A DNA stretch of 64,000 nt from Candidatus Sulfopaludibacter sp. SbA3 (GTDB lineage: Bacteria > Acidobacteriota > Vicinamibacteria > Vicinamibacterales > UBA2999), in the NCBI GenBank assembly GCA_945903265.1, contig CAMDNQ010000001.1:62001-126000 (forward strand), written 5' to 3'. Position numbers and translations under genes: made by a program. The notes beneath the pieces were generated by a model. That model saw only the letters and a program-made list of their open reading frames with translations, was not told the DNA's origin and ran no database searches. Numbering within the stretch: the first letter of the stretch is position 1; every line of letters starts with the position of its first letter. Of this stretch, positions 16,291 through 23,789 are shown piece by piece.

Positions 16291-17418
16291 ATGGGCGTGC
16301 CATCCTCGATTCGACGGCAGATTGGTCAGTTGCTGATTGGCTGCCTGCCGGGCACCACCATTCCGCCGGAGATGCGAGCGCTTGCGCGCGACTTCGGCCT
16401 CGGCGGCATCATCCTGTTTGCCCGCAACATCGAAGCGCCCGACCAGGTCGCGGATCTCGCTCGTGAAATCCAGACGCTGGCGACCGATGTGCCCCTGTGG
16501 GTCAGCGTCGACCAGGAAGGGGGGCGCGTCGCACGGCTCCGGGCGCCTTTTACCGAGTGGCCGCCGATGGCCACGCTCGGCCGGAGCGGAGACGCCGCGC
16601 TCGCGGGGCGCTTTGCGGCGGCCCTCGCCGCGGAGATGCGGGCGGTGGGGGTCACGCTCGACTACGCGCCGGTCCTCGACGTCCACACGAACCCGAAGAA
16701 CCCGGTCATTGGCGACCGCGCGCTCGCGGAAGACGCGGAAATGGTGGCCAGGCTGGGCGTGGCAATCATCGAGGGGTTGCAGCGCAACGGAGTGGCCGCC
16801 TGCGGCAAGCACTTTCCGGGTCACGGCGACACCGCTGTGGACTCCCATCATGCGCTGCCTCTCGTCGAGCATCCGCCCGACCGGATTCGCCGCGTCGAGT
16901 GCGTTCCGTTTCGCGCGGCCATCCAGGCGAACGTCGCGTTCATGATGACGGCGCACGTGCTGGTCCCTGCCTTCGACGAAGAAAAACCGGCCACGCTCTC
17001 GCGGCGGATTGTGTACGACCTGTTGCGCGATGAGCTGGATTTCACCGGCGTGATCCTGAGCGACGACCTCGAGATGAAGGCGCTGGCGGCAACCTATTCC
17101 GTTGCGGAGGCGGCGGTCGGATCGATTCAGGCGGGGTGCGACGGCGTGCTGATTTGCCGGGCGCTCAGCGACGATCGCGGCCGGGACATCGATGTGCAGG
17201 CGGCCGCGCTCGAGGCGCTCGTCCATGCTGTCGAGGACGACCAGATTCCGTACAAGCGGCTCGAGGACGCGCTGGCGCGGCAGCGGCGCGCGAAGGAGCG
17301 TTTTCTGGCCATGCAGATGGCGGCGCCCGTGGCTGCTGCCGGCCGGAAAGCGCTTCGCCAGGTGATCGGCTGCGACGCGCATCGCCGCGTAGCGGAAGAA
17401 ATGGCGCGCTATCTGTGA
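16291..17418 (+). CDS. nagZ: NagZ-type beta-N-acetylhexosaminidase (GH3)
   Basis: Removes GlcNAc from cytosolic GlcNAc-anhydroMurNAc-peptides during peptidoglycan recycling. There is no signal peptide, matching a cytosolic site. GH3 motifs: VDQEGGRVARLR, the NagZ-specific His-containing loop KHFPGHGDTAVDSHHALP and the nucleophile region LSDDLEMKA. ATG 16291 gives 375 residues; GTG 16297 is favoured by promoter spacing. The gene overlaps ldcA (GTGA) and is followed by mpl, forming a complete recycling trio. Confidence 0.93.
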   Translation: MGVPSSIRRQIGQLLIGCLPGTTIPPEMRALARDFGLGGIILFARNIEAPDQVADLAREIQTLATDVPLWVSVDQEGGRVARLRAPFTEWPPMATLGRSGDAALAGRFAAALAAEMRAVGVTLDYAPVLDVHTNPKNPVIGDRALAEDAEMVARLGVAIIEGLQRNGVAACGKHFPGHGDTAVDSHHALPLVEHPPDRIRRVECVPFRAAIQANVAFMMTAHVLVPAFDEEKPATLSRRIVYDLLRDELDFTGVILSDDLEMKALAATYSVAEAAVGSIQAGCDGVLICRALSDDRGRDIDVQAAALEALVHAVEDDQIPYKRLEDALARQRRAKERFLAMQMAAPVAAAGRKALRQVIGCDAHRRVAEEMARYL

Positions 17419-18335
17419 TTCGGCCGCGCGCGCTGCGGACGGGCGACCGCATCGCCATCGTCTCGCCGGCGAGTCCTTTTTCGCGTGACGAGCTCGATGC
17501 CGGCGTTGCCGAGCTCCGCCAGCTCGGATACGAGCCGGTCGTCGACGACGCCATCTTCGAGGAGCACCTGTTCTCATCGGGCACGGCGGAAAGCCGGGCC
17601 GCGTCGTTCCGTCGGGCGTGGTCAGATCCGAGCATCGCGGCGCTGGTGGCGGTGCGCGGCGGTTACGGGAGCGTCGAGTTGCTGCCCCTGCTGGCCGACT
17701 GGAAGCCGCAGCAGGCGCCGAAGCTGTTCATCGGCTACAGCGACAACACATCTCTGCTGTCCTGGCTGACGTGCCAGTGCGGGATGACCGCGCTCCACGG
17801 CCCGATGCTCGAGCGCAGGCTCGCGCGGGGCGAGGAGGGCTACGACCGCGCCTCCTTTTCCACGCTGGTCGCGGGCAGAGGCGCCGGGTTCGAACTGGCG
17901 CCCGACGGGCTCGCGGTCGTGAAGGCCGGGGAAGCTGCAGGGGCGCTTTACGGCGGCACAATCACGCAGCTCGTGGGTTCCCTCGGCACGCCGTTCGCCT
18001 TCGCGCCACCGCGCGACAGCGTCTTGTGGCTCGAGGACGTCAACGAACGGCCGTATCGCATCGCGCGGATGCTCACACAGCTCCGGCAGGCTGGCATTCT
18101 GGCCAACGCACGAGCGCTGATGTTCGGCGAGATGCGCGGCTGTCAGCAGGACGGCGGTCCCACCATGGACGACGTGCTCGCCGCTCTCGCGCGCGACTTC
18201 GACGGTCCCGTGCTGAAGGGATTCCCGTCAGGCCACACGGCCGGTCCAGCGTGGACCCTGCCCCTTGGCGTGCGCGTCCGGCTGCGCGCCGGTTCGCGGC
18301 CCGCGGTCGTCGTCGAGGAGTCGCCGGTTGAGTAA
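17415..18335 (+). CDS. ldcA: LD-carboxypeptidase (peptidase S66)
   Basis: Cleaves the terminal D-Ala from tetrapeptides so that the tripeptide can be reused. From GTG 17415 the protein has 306 residues and a typical S66 beginning, TGDRIAIVSPASPFSRDEL. The nucleophile serine is in IGYSDNTSLL, the glutamate in LEDVNERPYR and the histidine in FPSGHTAGP; the GGYGSVELLP segment is also typical. No signal peptide, so cytosolic LdcA rather than a secreted enzyme. It overlaps nagZ and mpl at both ends. Confidence 0.92.
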   Translation: MIRPRALRTGDRIAIVSPASPFSRDELDAGVAELRQLGYEPVVDDAIFEEHLFSSGTAESRAASFRRAWSDPSIAALVAVRGGYGSVELLPLLADWKPQQAPKLFIGYSDNTSLLSWLTCQCGMTALHGPMLERRLARGEEGYDRASFSTLVAGRGAGFELAPDGLAVVKAGEAAGALYGGTITQLVGSLGTPFAFAPPRDSVLWLEDVNERPYRIARMLTQLRQAGILANARALMFGEMRGCQQDGGPTMDDVLAALARDFDGPVLKGFPSGHTAGPAWTLPLGVRVRLRAGSRPAVVVEESPVE

Positions 18336-19737
18336 CGGACGACGGATTCATTTCATCGGCATCTGCGGCACGGCGATGGCCACCGTCGCCGCCTTGCTGA
18401 AGCAGCGCGGCCACGATGTGCGCGGCTCCGACCAGAACGTCTACCCGCCGATGAGCGATTTCCTGGCGGGGGAGCGCATTCCGATCATGAGTCCGTTCGC
18501 AGCGGATCACATCACCTCCGACATCGACCTTGTCGTTGTCGGCAACGCCATCTCGCGCGGTAATCCCGAGCTGGAAGCGGTGCTCGAGCAGAAAATCCGT
18601 TATTGCTCGCTGCCCGAAGCGATACGCGATCACTTCCTGTGGGAGGCCAGGTCGATCGTCCTGGCCGGCACCCACGGCAAGACGACCACCACGGCGCTGA
18701 CCGGCGCATTGCTCGCGGATGGGGGACTGGACCCCACCGTCCTCGTCGGCGGCATCGTCCTTGGATTTGGCGACGGCGGGTCGAGTTATCGCGTCGGCCG
18801 CGGGCGCGACTTCGTGATCGAAGGCGACGAATACGACAGCGCGTTCTTCGACAAAAGCGCCAAGTTCCTCAAATACCTGCCCGACATCGCCGTCATCAAC
18901 AACATCGAATTCGACCACGCCGATATTTACGCCGACCTTGATGCCGTCCGGCTCGCGTTCAGACGGCTGGTCAACCTGGTGCCGCGAAACGGTCTTCTCC
19001 TGCTGGGCGCTGACAGTCCGCACGCGGCTGACTTGCGACAGTTCGCCGTCAGCCAGGTCGAGACGTTTGGCACGTCCAGCGATGCGATGTGGCGTGCCGA
19101 GAACATCCGGCATGCGGATGGCCTGACACGGTTCACGGTCATGAAGGCGAATGTCCCGTTCGGTCACTTTGAGTCGCCGCTTCTTGGCGTGCATAACGTC
19201 CGGAACGCCCTCGCGGGCATTGCCATTGGGCACCGCGTCGGTATTTCAGCGGATCGCCTCGCTGCAGGTCTCCGGGCGTTCAAGGGCATCAAGCGCCGTC
19301 AGGAAGTTGTGGGCGTAGAGGGCGGGGTGACGGTCCTCGACGATTTTGCCCATCACCCGACGGCGGTACTCGAGACGCTCAATGCGTTGAGGACGGGGTA
19401 TCCCGGCCGGCGCATCTGGGCGGTGTTCGAGCCGCGTTCGGCTTCGTCGTGCCGACGCGTATTCCAGGACGACTTCGCCGCGGCCTTCGGCAGCGCCGAC
19501 GAGACGATCATCGCAGGAGTGTTCCGATCGTCGCTTCCCGAGCCGGAGCGCCTGTCAGAGGAGCGCCTTGTGGCGGACCTGACGGTACGCGGCCAGCGCG
19601 CGCGGTGCATCAAAGAGGTGGACGACATCGTCCGCGCCATCGTCGCCGAGCACAAGGCGGGCGACATCGTGATGCTGATGTCGAACGGCGGCTTTGGCGG
19701 GATTCACCAGAAGCTGCTCCGGGCGCTGGCAGCGTGA
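18328..19737 (+). CDS. mpl: Mpl UDP-MurNAc:tripeptide ligase
   Basis: Joins recycled L-Ala-gamma-D-Glu-meso-DAP tripeptide to UDP-MurNAc. From TTG 18328 (469 aa), it begins RRIHFIGICGTAMATVA, has the Mur-ligase ATP loop AGTHGKTTTTAL near 110, the DEYDSAFFDKSAKF segment, HNVRNALAGIAIG and the DDFAHHPTAV motif typical of Mpl. TTG is the only start that retains the glycine-rich N-terminus, and it overlaps the ldcA stop. Mpl is specific for recycling, so the organism reuses meso-DAP peptides. Confidence 0.94.
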   Translation: MSNGRRIHFIGICGTAMATVAALLKQRGHDVRGSDQNVYPPMSDFLAGERIPIMSPFAADHITSDIDLVVVGNAISRGNPELEAVLEQKIRYCSLPEAIRDHFLWEARSIVLAGTHGKTTTTALTGALLADGGLDPTVLVGGIVLGFGDGGSSYRVGRGRDFVIEGDEYDSAFFDKSAKFLKYLPDIAVINNIEFDHADIYADLDAVRLAFRRLVNLVPRNGLLLLGADSPHAADLRQFAVSQVETFGTSSDAMWRAENIRHADGLTRFTVMKANVPFGHFESPLLGVHNVRNALAGIAIGHRVGISADRLAAGLRAFKGIKRRQEVVGVEGGVTVLDDFAHHPTAVLETLNALRTGYPGRRIWAVFEPRSASSCRRVFQDDFAAAFGSADETIIAGVFRSSLPEPERLSEERLVADLTVRGQRARCIKEVDDIVRAIVAEHKAGDIVMLMSNGGFGGIHQKLLRALAA

Positions 19738-21407
19738 ATGGCCGCGCAGACAGGCGCGTCATCGAGGCCGGGGATGCGGCTCTGCTGCTGCAGATTGGGC
19801 CGCCGGGATCACCGGCTGTGTTCGACGCGGACGTCAACCGTCAGGCGATCGGCATTGCCGACGCGATCCGGCGTGCACGCCGCGCCGGCGTGCGTGACGT
19901 TCTCTCGACGTACCGTTCCGTGGCCGTGTTCTTCGACCCCCTGGAAGCCGACGTCGACGATCTTCGCGCCGCCCTCGAATCGTGCGAGCCGATGGAGCCC
20001 ACAGGCGAAGCTGCGCGACACATCGAGGTGCCAGTCGTCTACGGCGGTCACGACGGGCCGGACCTCGACGAGGTGGCGGCATTCGCAGGCTGCGATGCGG
20101 CGACGGTCATCGAACGCCACCTCAGTCGCACCTACCGCGTATTCATGCTCGGATTTCTTCCGGGCTTTCCCTACATGGCGTCCGTAGATCCGTCGATTGC
20201 CGTGCCGAGGAAGCCGACGCCGCGGATCAGCGTTCCTCAAGGATCGATCGGAATCGCCGGGCAGCAGACAGGCATCTATCCCTCTGATTCACCCGGCGGC
20301 TGGCAGATCATCGGCCGCACGCCCTTGACGCTGTTTGATCCGGCTCGAACCCCACCCGCGCTGCTTGCGCCAGGCGATCTCGTCCGATTTGTTCGGGCCA
20401 CATTCGACATTGTGGAGCAGCGCGAAGCACCAGGCACCAACTCCGGACCAGGCACCAAGCACGAGGCACGAGGCACCATTACGGTTCTGCGGCCCGGACT
20501 CATGAGCACCATCCAGGACCGCGGACGCTGGGGGCATCAGCACCTGGGCGTGCCGCCGGCAGGTCCGATGGATCGTGCTGCGCACGATCTGGGCAACCGG
20601 CTCGTCGGGAACTTTCCTGATGCGGCGACTATTGAATCGACACTTCTTGGCCCCGAGCTTCGATTTGAGCGTCGGGTCCGTGTGGTGGTTACGGGCGCGG
20701 ACCTGTCGCCAGGAGCGAACGGGATCGCCATCGCTCTTGATGCGCCGGCGGAGTGTGCCCCAGGGAGCGTGTTGCGCTTTGGCAGCCGGAAGTCCGGAGG
20801 GCGGGCGTACATCGCATTCGCAGGCGGCATCGACGTCCCGGAGGTCCTTGGTAGCCGGGCGACCCACGTCCAGAGTGGCATGGGCGGCTTTGACGGACGC
20901 TTGCTGCGTGCCGGGGACACGTTCGGCGTGGGCGAGGCTCATCCGTCGGCTTCGTTCGGGCCAGGCCAGGCCTGCCCCATGCCCGGACGGTCTGACGTCG
21001 TTCGCGGCGGCGCGCGGCTGCGGGTGATGCGCGGTCCGCAGGCCGGCTATTTTGACGATGCAGCATTCGACCGTCTGCAGCACTCGAGGTTCATCATCTC
21101 GCCGCAGTCCAATCGCATGGGGTATCGGCTGAGCGGCCAGCGGATTCCGGTTGGCGCCGCCGGCGACATGATCTCCGACGCCGCCTTCACAGGAGCGATT
21201 CAGGTGCCGCCCTCTGGCGATCCGATTCTCCTCATGGCCGATCGGCAGACCACGGGCGGCTACCCGCAAATCGCGGTGGTCATCTCGGCCGACATCCCCG
21301 TGGCGGGCCAGCTGCTCCCTGGCGACTGGATCGAGTTCGAGTGGTGCACGCGCGCGGATGCGATGGCCGCGCTGCGTGAGCGGCGTCATTCGAACGGCAC
21401 CGACTGA
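19734..21407 (+). CDS. pxpBC: Fused 5-oxoprolinase subunits PxpB-PxpC (KipI-KipA)
   Basis: Two normally separate subunits in one 557-residue chain from GTG 19734. PxpB part (about 1-225): FMLGFLPGFPYMAS, PRKPTPRISVPQGSIGIAG, SPGGWQIIGRTPL. PxpC part (about 250-550): DRGRWGHQHLGVPPAGPMDR, QSNRMGYRLSG and GDPILLMADRQTTGGYPQIA. The linker (APGTNSGPGTKHEARGT) is encoded by a low-complexity DNA repeat. PxpA, needed for ATP-dependent opening of 5-oxoproline, is not in the window. The gene overlaps mpl and precedes murB, so it sits inside a cell-wall operon; a link to glutamate or 5-oxoproline salvage is inference. Confidence 0.9.
   Translation: MNGRADRRVIEAGDAALLLQIGPPGSPAVFDADVNRQAIGIADAIRRARRAGVRDVLSTYRSVAVFFDPLEADVDDLRAALESCEPMEPTGEAARHIEVPVVYGGHDGPDLDEVAAFAGCDAATVIERHLSRTYRVFMLGFLPGFPYMASVDPSIAVPRKPTPRISVPQGSIGIAGQQTGIYPSDSPGGWQIIGRTPLTLFDPARTPPALLAPGDLVRFVRATFDIVEQREAPGTNSGPGTKHEARGTITVLRPGLMSTIQDRGRWGHQHLGVPPAGPMDRAAHDLGNRLVGNFPDAATIESTLLGPELRFERRVRVVVTGADLSPGANGIAIALDAPAECAPGSVLRFGSRKSGGRAYIAFAGGIDVPEVLGSRATHVQSGMGGFDGRLLRAGDTFGVGEAHPSASFGPGQACPMPGRSDVVRGGARLRVMRGPQAGYFDDAAFDRLQHSRFIISPQSNRMGYRLSGQRIPVGAAGDMISDAAFTGAIQVPPSGDPILLMADRQTTGGYPQIAVVISADIPVAGQLLPGDWIEFEWCTRADAMAALRERRHSNGTD
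20426..20477 (+). repeat. AGGCACC-type repeat inside the pxpBC linker
   Basis: About 52 bases built from variants of GCACCAGGCACC and GCACGAGGC, lying exactly at the PxpB/PxpC boundary and read in frame. It resembles the intergenic junction repeats of this window, which suggests it was once a spacer between two genes. Confidence 0.6.
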
Positions 21408-21408
21408 C

Positions 21409-22494
21409 ATGGCCATCCAGCCTGCCGCCGGAGTGCCGCTCGCGCCATTGACGACGCTGGGCATCGGAGGCGCGGCGCAATGGTTTCTGCGCGCCACCAC
21501 GCCGGAAGACGTTGCCGACGCGCACGAGTGGAGCGCGCGGGCCGGGCTGCCCCTGTTCATACTCGGCGGCGGCAGCAATGTCGTGATTGCAGATGCCGGC
21601 ATTCCGGGCCTGGTTGTCACGATGGCCATCGGCGGGACCGAGTTCCGCCGGAGTGGCGATGAGACGATCGTGTCGGCAGGGGCCGGCGCGCGGTGGGATC
21701 CGCTCGTCCGGGAGGCCGTGGACCGCGGACTGGCTGGCCTCGAATGCCTGTCCGGCATCCCGGGCAGCGTGGGTGGGACGCCGATTCAGAACGTGGGCGC
21801 CTACGGACAGGATGTCTCGAGCGTGATTCAGGACGTGACCGTTTTCGATCGTGAATCCCGCGAGCTCCTCGTCATCGCCGGTGCCGATTGCGGCTTTGGG
21901 TACCGTACGAGCCGCTTCAAGCATCGCGACGCCTCGCGGTTCGTCGTCTGCCGTGTGACGTTCAGATTGCGGCAGGGAGTCCCGACAGTCACATATCCAG
22001 ACGTGGTGAAGCTTCTTCAACAGAAGGCCGGCCGGACGCTGACGGTCGGCGACGTGCGTGAGGCCGTCCTGACAACTCGGCGCCTGAAGGGGATGGTGCT
22101 CGATCCCTCCGACCCGGATACGCGGAGTGTCGGGTCGTTCTTCACCAACCCGGTCGTTGAGGCAGGAATTCATGCTCGCGTGGCGTCGGCCTCCGGCGAA
22201 TCCGTTCCGGGCTTCGCCGCAGGCGCCGGACAGGTCAAGATGTCTGCGGCGTGGCTCATCGAGCGGGCCGGATACGCCCGTGGCCATCACGCCGGTCGCG
22301 TAGGGCTCTCGTCCAAGCATCCGCTGGCGATTGTGAATCGCGGTGGCGGGACGGCACGTGACGTGCTGGACTTCGCGTCGCAGATCAAGCGCGCAGTCGT
22401 CGATCGGTTCGGTATCTGGCTTGTGCCGGAGCCGGTATTCGTCGGGCTGGACGGGGATCCGGCCGTGTCGTACCTGGGTCAGAAGGGTTCGTAG
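21409..22494 (+). CDS. murB: UDP-N-acetylenolpyruvoylglucosamine reductase MurB
   Basis: FAD enzyme reducing the enolpyruvyl group to form UDP-MurNAc. From ATG 21409 (361 aa): FAD-binding part with TTLGIGGAAQWF, ILGGGSNVVI and SGIPGSVGGTPIQNVGAYGQ; substrate Arg in YRTSRFKHRD; catalytic Ser in VGSFFTNP; C-terminal Glu near VPEPVFVG. The gene is one base after pxpBC and 34 bases before murA, giving the unusual order murB-murA in one operon with the recycling genes. Confidence 0.95.
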   Translation: MAIQPAAGVPLAPLTTLGIGGAAQWFLRATTPEDVADAHEWSARAGLPLFILGGGSNVVIADAGIPGLVVTMAIGGTEFRRSGDETIVSAGAGARWDPLVREAVDRGLAGLECLSGIPGSVGGTPIQNVGAYGQDVSSVIQDVTVFDRESRELLVIAGADCGFGYRTSRFKHRDASRFVVCRVTFRLRQGVPTVTYPDVVKLLQQKAGRTLTVGDVREAVLTTRRLKGMVLDPSDPDTRSVGSFFTNPVVEAGIHARVASASGESVPGFAAGAGQVKMSAAWLIERAGYARGHHAGRVGLSSKHPLAIVNRGGGTARDVLDFASQIKRAVVDRFGIWLVPEPVFVGLDGDPAVSYLGQKGS

Positions 22495-22528
22495 AGCGCA
22501 TGCGTGAGCGTGCGCGCCGTGAGGATGA

Positions 22529-23788
22529 ATGTCGACGCTGTTGATTGAAGGCGGCCACCGGCTGCAGGGGCGCGTAGCGGTCGAAGGGAACAAGAATGCG
22601 GCGCTGCCGCTGCTGGCGGCATGCCTGCTCACCGAAGACGAATGCGTGCTCGAGAACGTCCCGCGCATCGGGGACGTTGAGGTGATGGCGCGCCTGCTGC
22701 TCGACGTCGGCGCCGAAGTCGACGGGATCGGCAGCACGACGTTGCGCATCCGCACGCCGAAGGTGACCACCCACGAGCCCGACCGGGCGCTGGTCGGGCG
22801 CCTGCGCGGATCGGTGCTCCTGCTCGGTCCGCTGCTGGCACGCGTGGGCCGCGCGCAAATCGCGCCCCCGGGCGGCGATTTTCCGGCGCGCCGATCGATC
22901 GCGACGCATCTCGAAGCCCTCCTGCACATGGGCGCCCGGCAGGGCGGCAGCGGGGATTACCTGCTCGAGGCGCCGGATGGCCTGGTTGGCGCCTCGATGT
23001 ACCTGTACGAGGCGTCCGTTACCGGGACCGAGACCGCCCTCCTGGCTGCGGCTGCGGCCCGGGGCGTCACCGAGATCCGGCACGCGGCGATGGAGCCGCA
23101 TGTCGTGGAGCTCTGTGAGTTCCTGCAGAAGATGGGCGCGGATATCTCCGGCATCGGCAGCTCGACGATCCGCGTTGAGGGCGCGAAGCGGCTGGGCGGT
23201 GCGAGGCATACCCTCGGCGGCGATTACATCGAGGCCGGCAGTTGGGCGGTAGTAGGCGCCATTACCGGCGGAGAGATCGATATCGAGGGTGCACGCGAAT
23301 CGGAGATCGAAGTTGTAGCCGCGGTGCTGAAGCGGATGAACGTGCAGTGCGGAATGCGCGACGGCGTGTTCGAAGTGAAGCCGTCTTCGCCCAAGTCCGT
23401 CCGCAGAATTACCACGGGACTCTGGCCGGCTTTTCCGAGTGATCTGATCAGTCTTGTCACCGTCCTTGCGACGCAGGCTGAGGGACGGACCCTCGTGCAC
23501 GACTGGATGTACGAGCTCCGTCTTTTTGCCCTGGAGCAGATGAGCGGCATGGGCGCCGACATGTTCCTCGCCGACGCTCACCGCATCATCGTGACCGGGC
23601 CAACTCGCCTGCGCGGCGGCCGCGTACTTGATAGCCGGGACCTCCGGTCGGGAATGTCGCTGATCGCCGCCGGACTTGCCGCCGACGGCCAGACGCGGGT
23701 GCAGCCGCTTGAAACAGTGGAGCGGGGCTATAGCCGGCTTGTGGAGCGCCTCGAAGGGCTGGGCGCCAAGGTCGCGAAGGTCGAATAG
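22529..23788 (+). CDS. murA: UDP-N-acetylglucosamine 1-carboxyvinyltransferase MurA, Asp-type
   Basis: First committed step of peptidoglycan synthesis (PEP + UDP-GlcNAc). The 419-residue protein keeps GNKNAALP (Lys22 equivalent), the PAFPSD catalytic Asp, and SRDLRSG (Arg397 equivalent). The active-site loop reads PPGGDFPARR where E. coli has PGGCTIGARP, so Cys115 is replaced by Asp. In other bacteria, such as mycobacteria and chlamydiae, this change gives insensitivity to fosfomycin. The loop after the Asp is also divergent. A ribosome-binding-like GAGGATGA precedes ATG. Convergent with the secretin gene, two bases apart. Confidence 0.9.
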   Translation: MSTLLIEGGHRLQGRVAVEGNKNAALPLLAACLLTEDECVLENVPRIGDVEVMARLLLDVGAEVDGIGSTTLRIRTPKVTTHEPDRALVGRLRGSVLLLGPLLARVGRAQIAPPGGDFPARRSIATHLEALLHMGARQGGSGDYLLEAPDGLVGASMYLYEASVTGTETALLAAAAARGVTEIRHAAMEPHVVELCEFLQKMGADISGIGSSTIRVEGAKRLGGARHTLGGDYIEAGSWAVVGAITGGEIDIEGARESEIEVVAAVLKRMNVQCGMRDGVFEVKPSSPKSVRRITTGLWPAFPSDLISLVTVLATQAEGRTLVHDWMYELRLFALEQMSGMGADMFLADAHRIIVTGPTRLRGGRVLDSRDLRSGMSLIAAGLAADGQTRVQPLETVERGYSRLVERLEGLGAKVAKVE

Positions 23789-23789
23789 G

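Noticed and set aside
15109-17577. An 822-codon open frame on the minus strand
   Set aside because: Only its last 328 codons are a gene (GHMP kinase). The rest runs antisense to nagZ and across the palindrome, with no protein family features.
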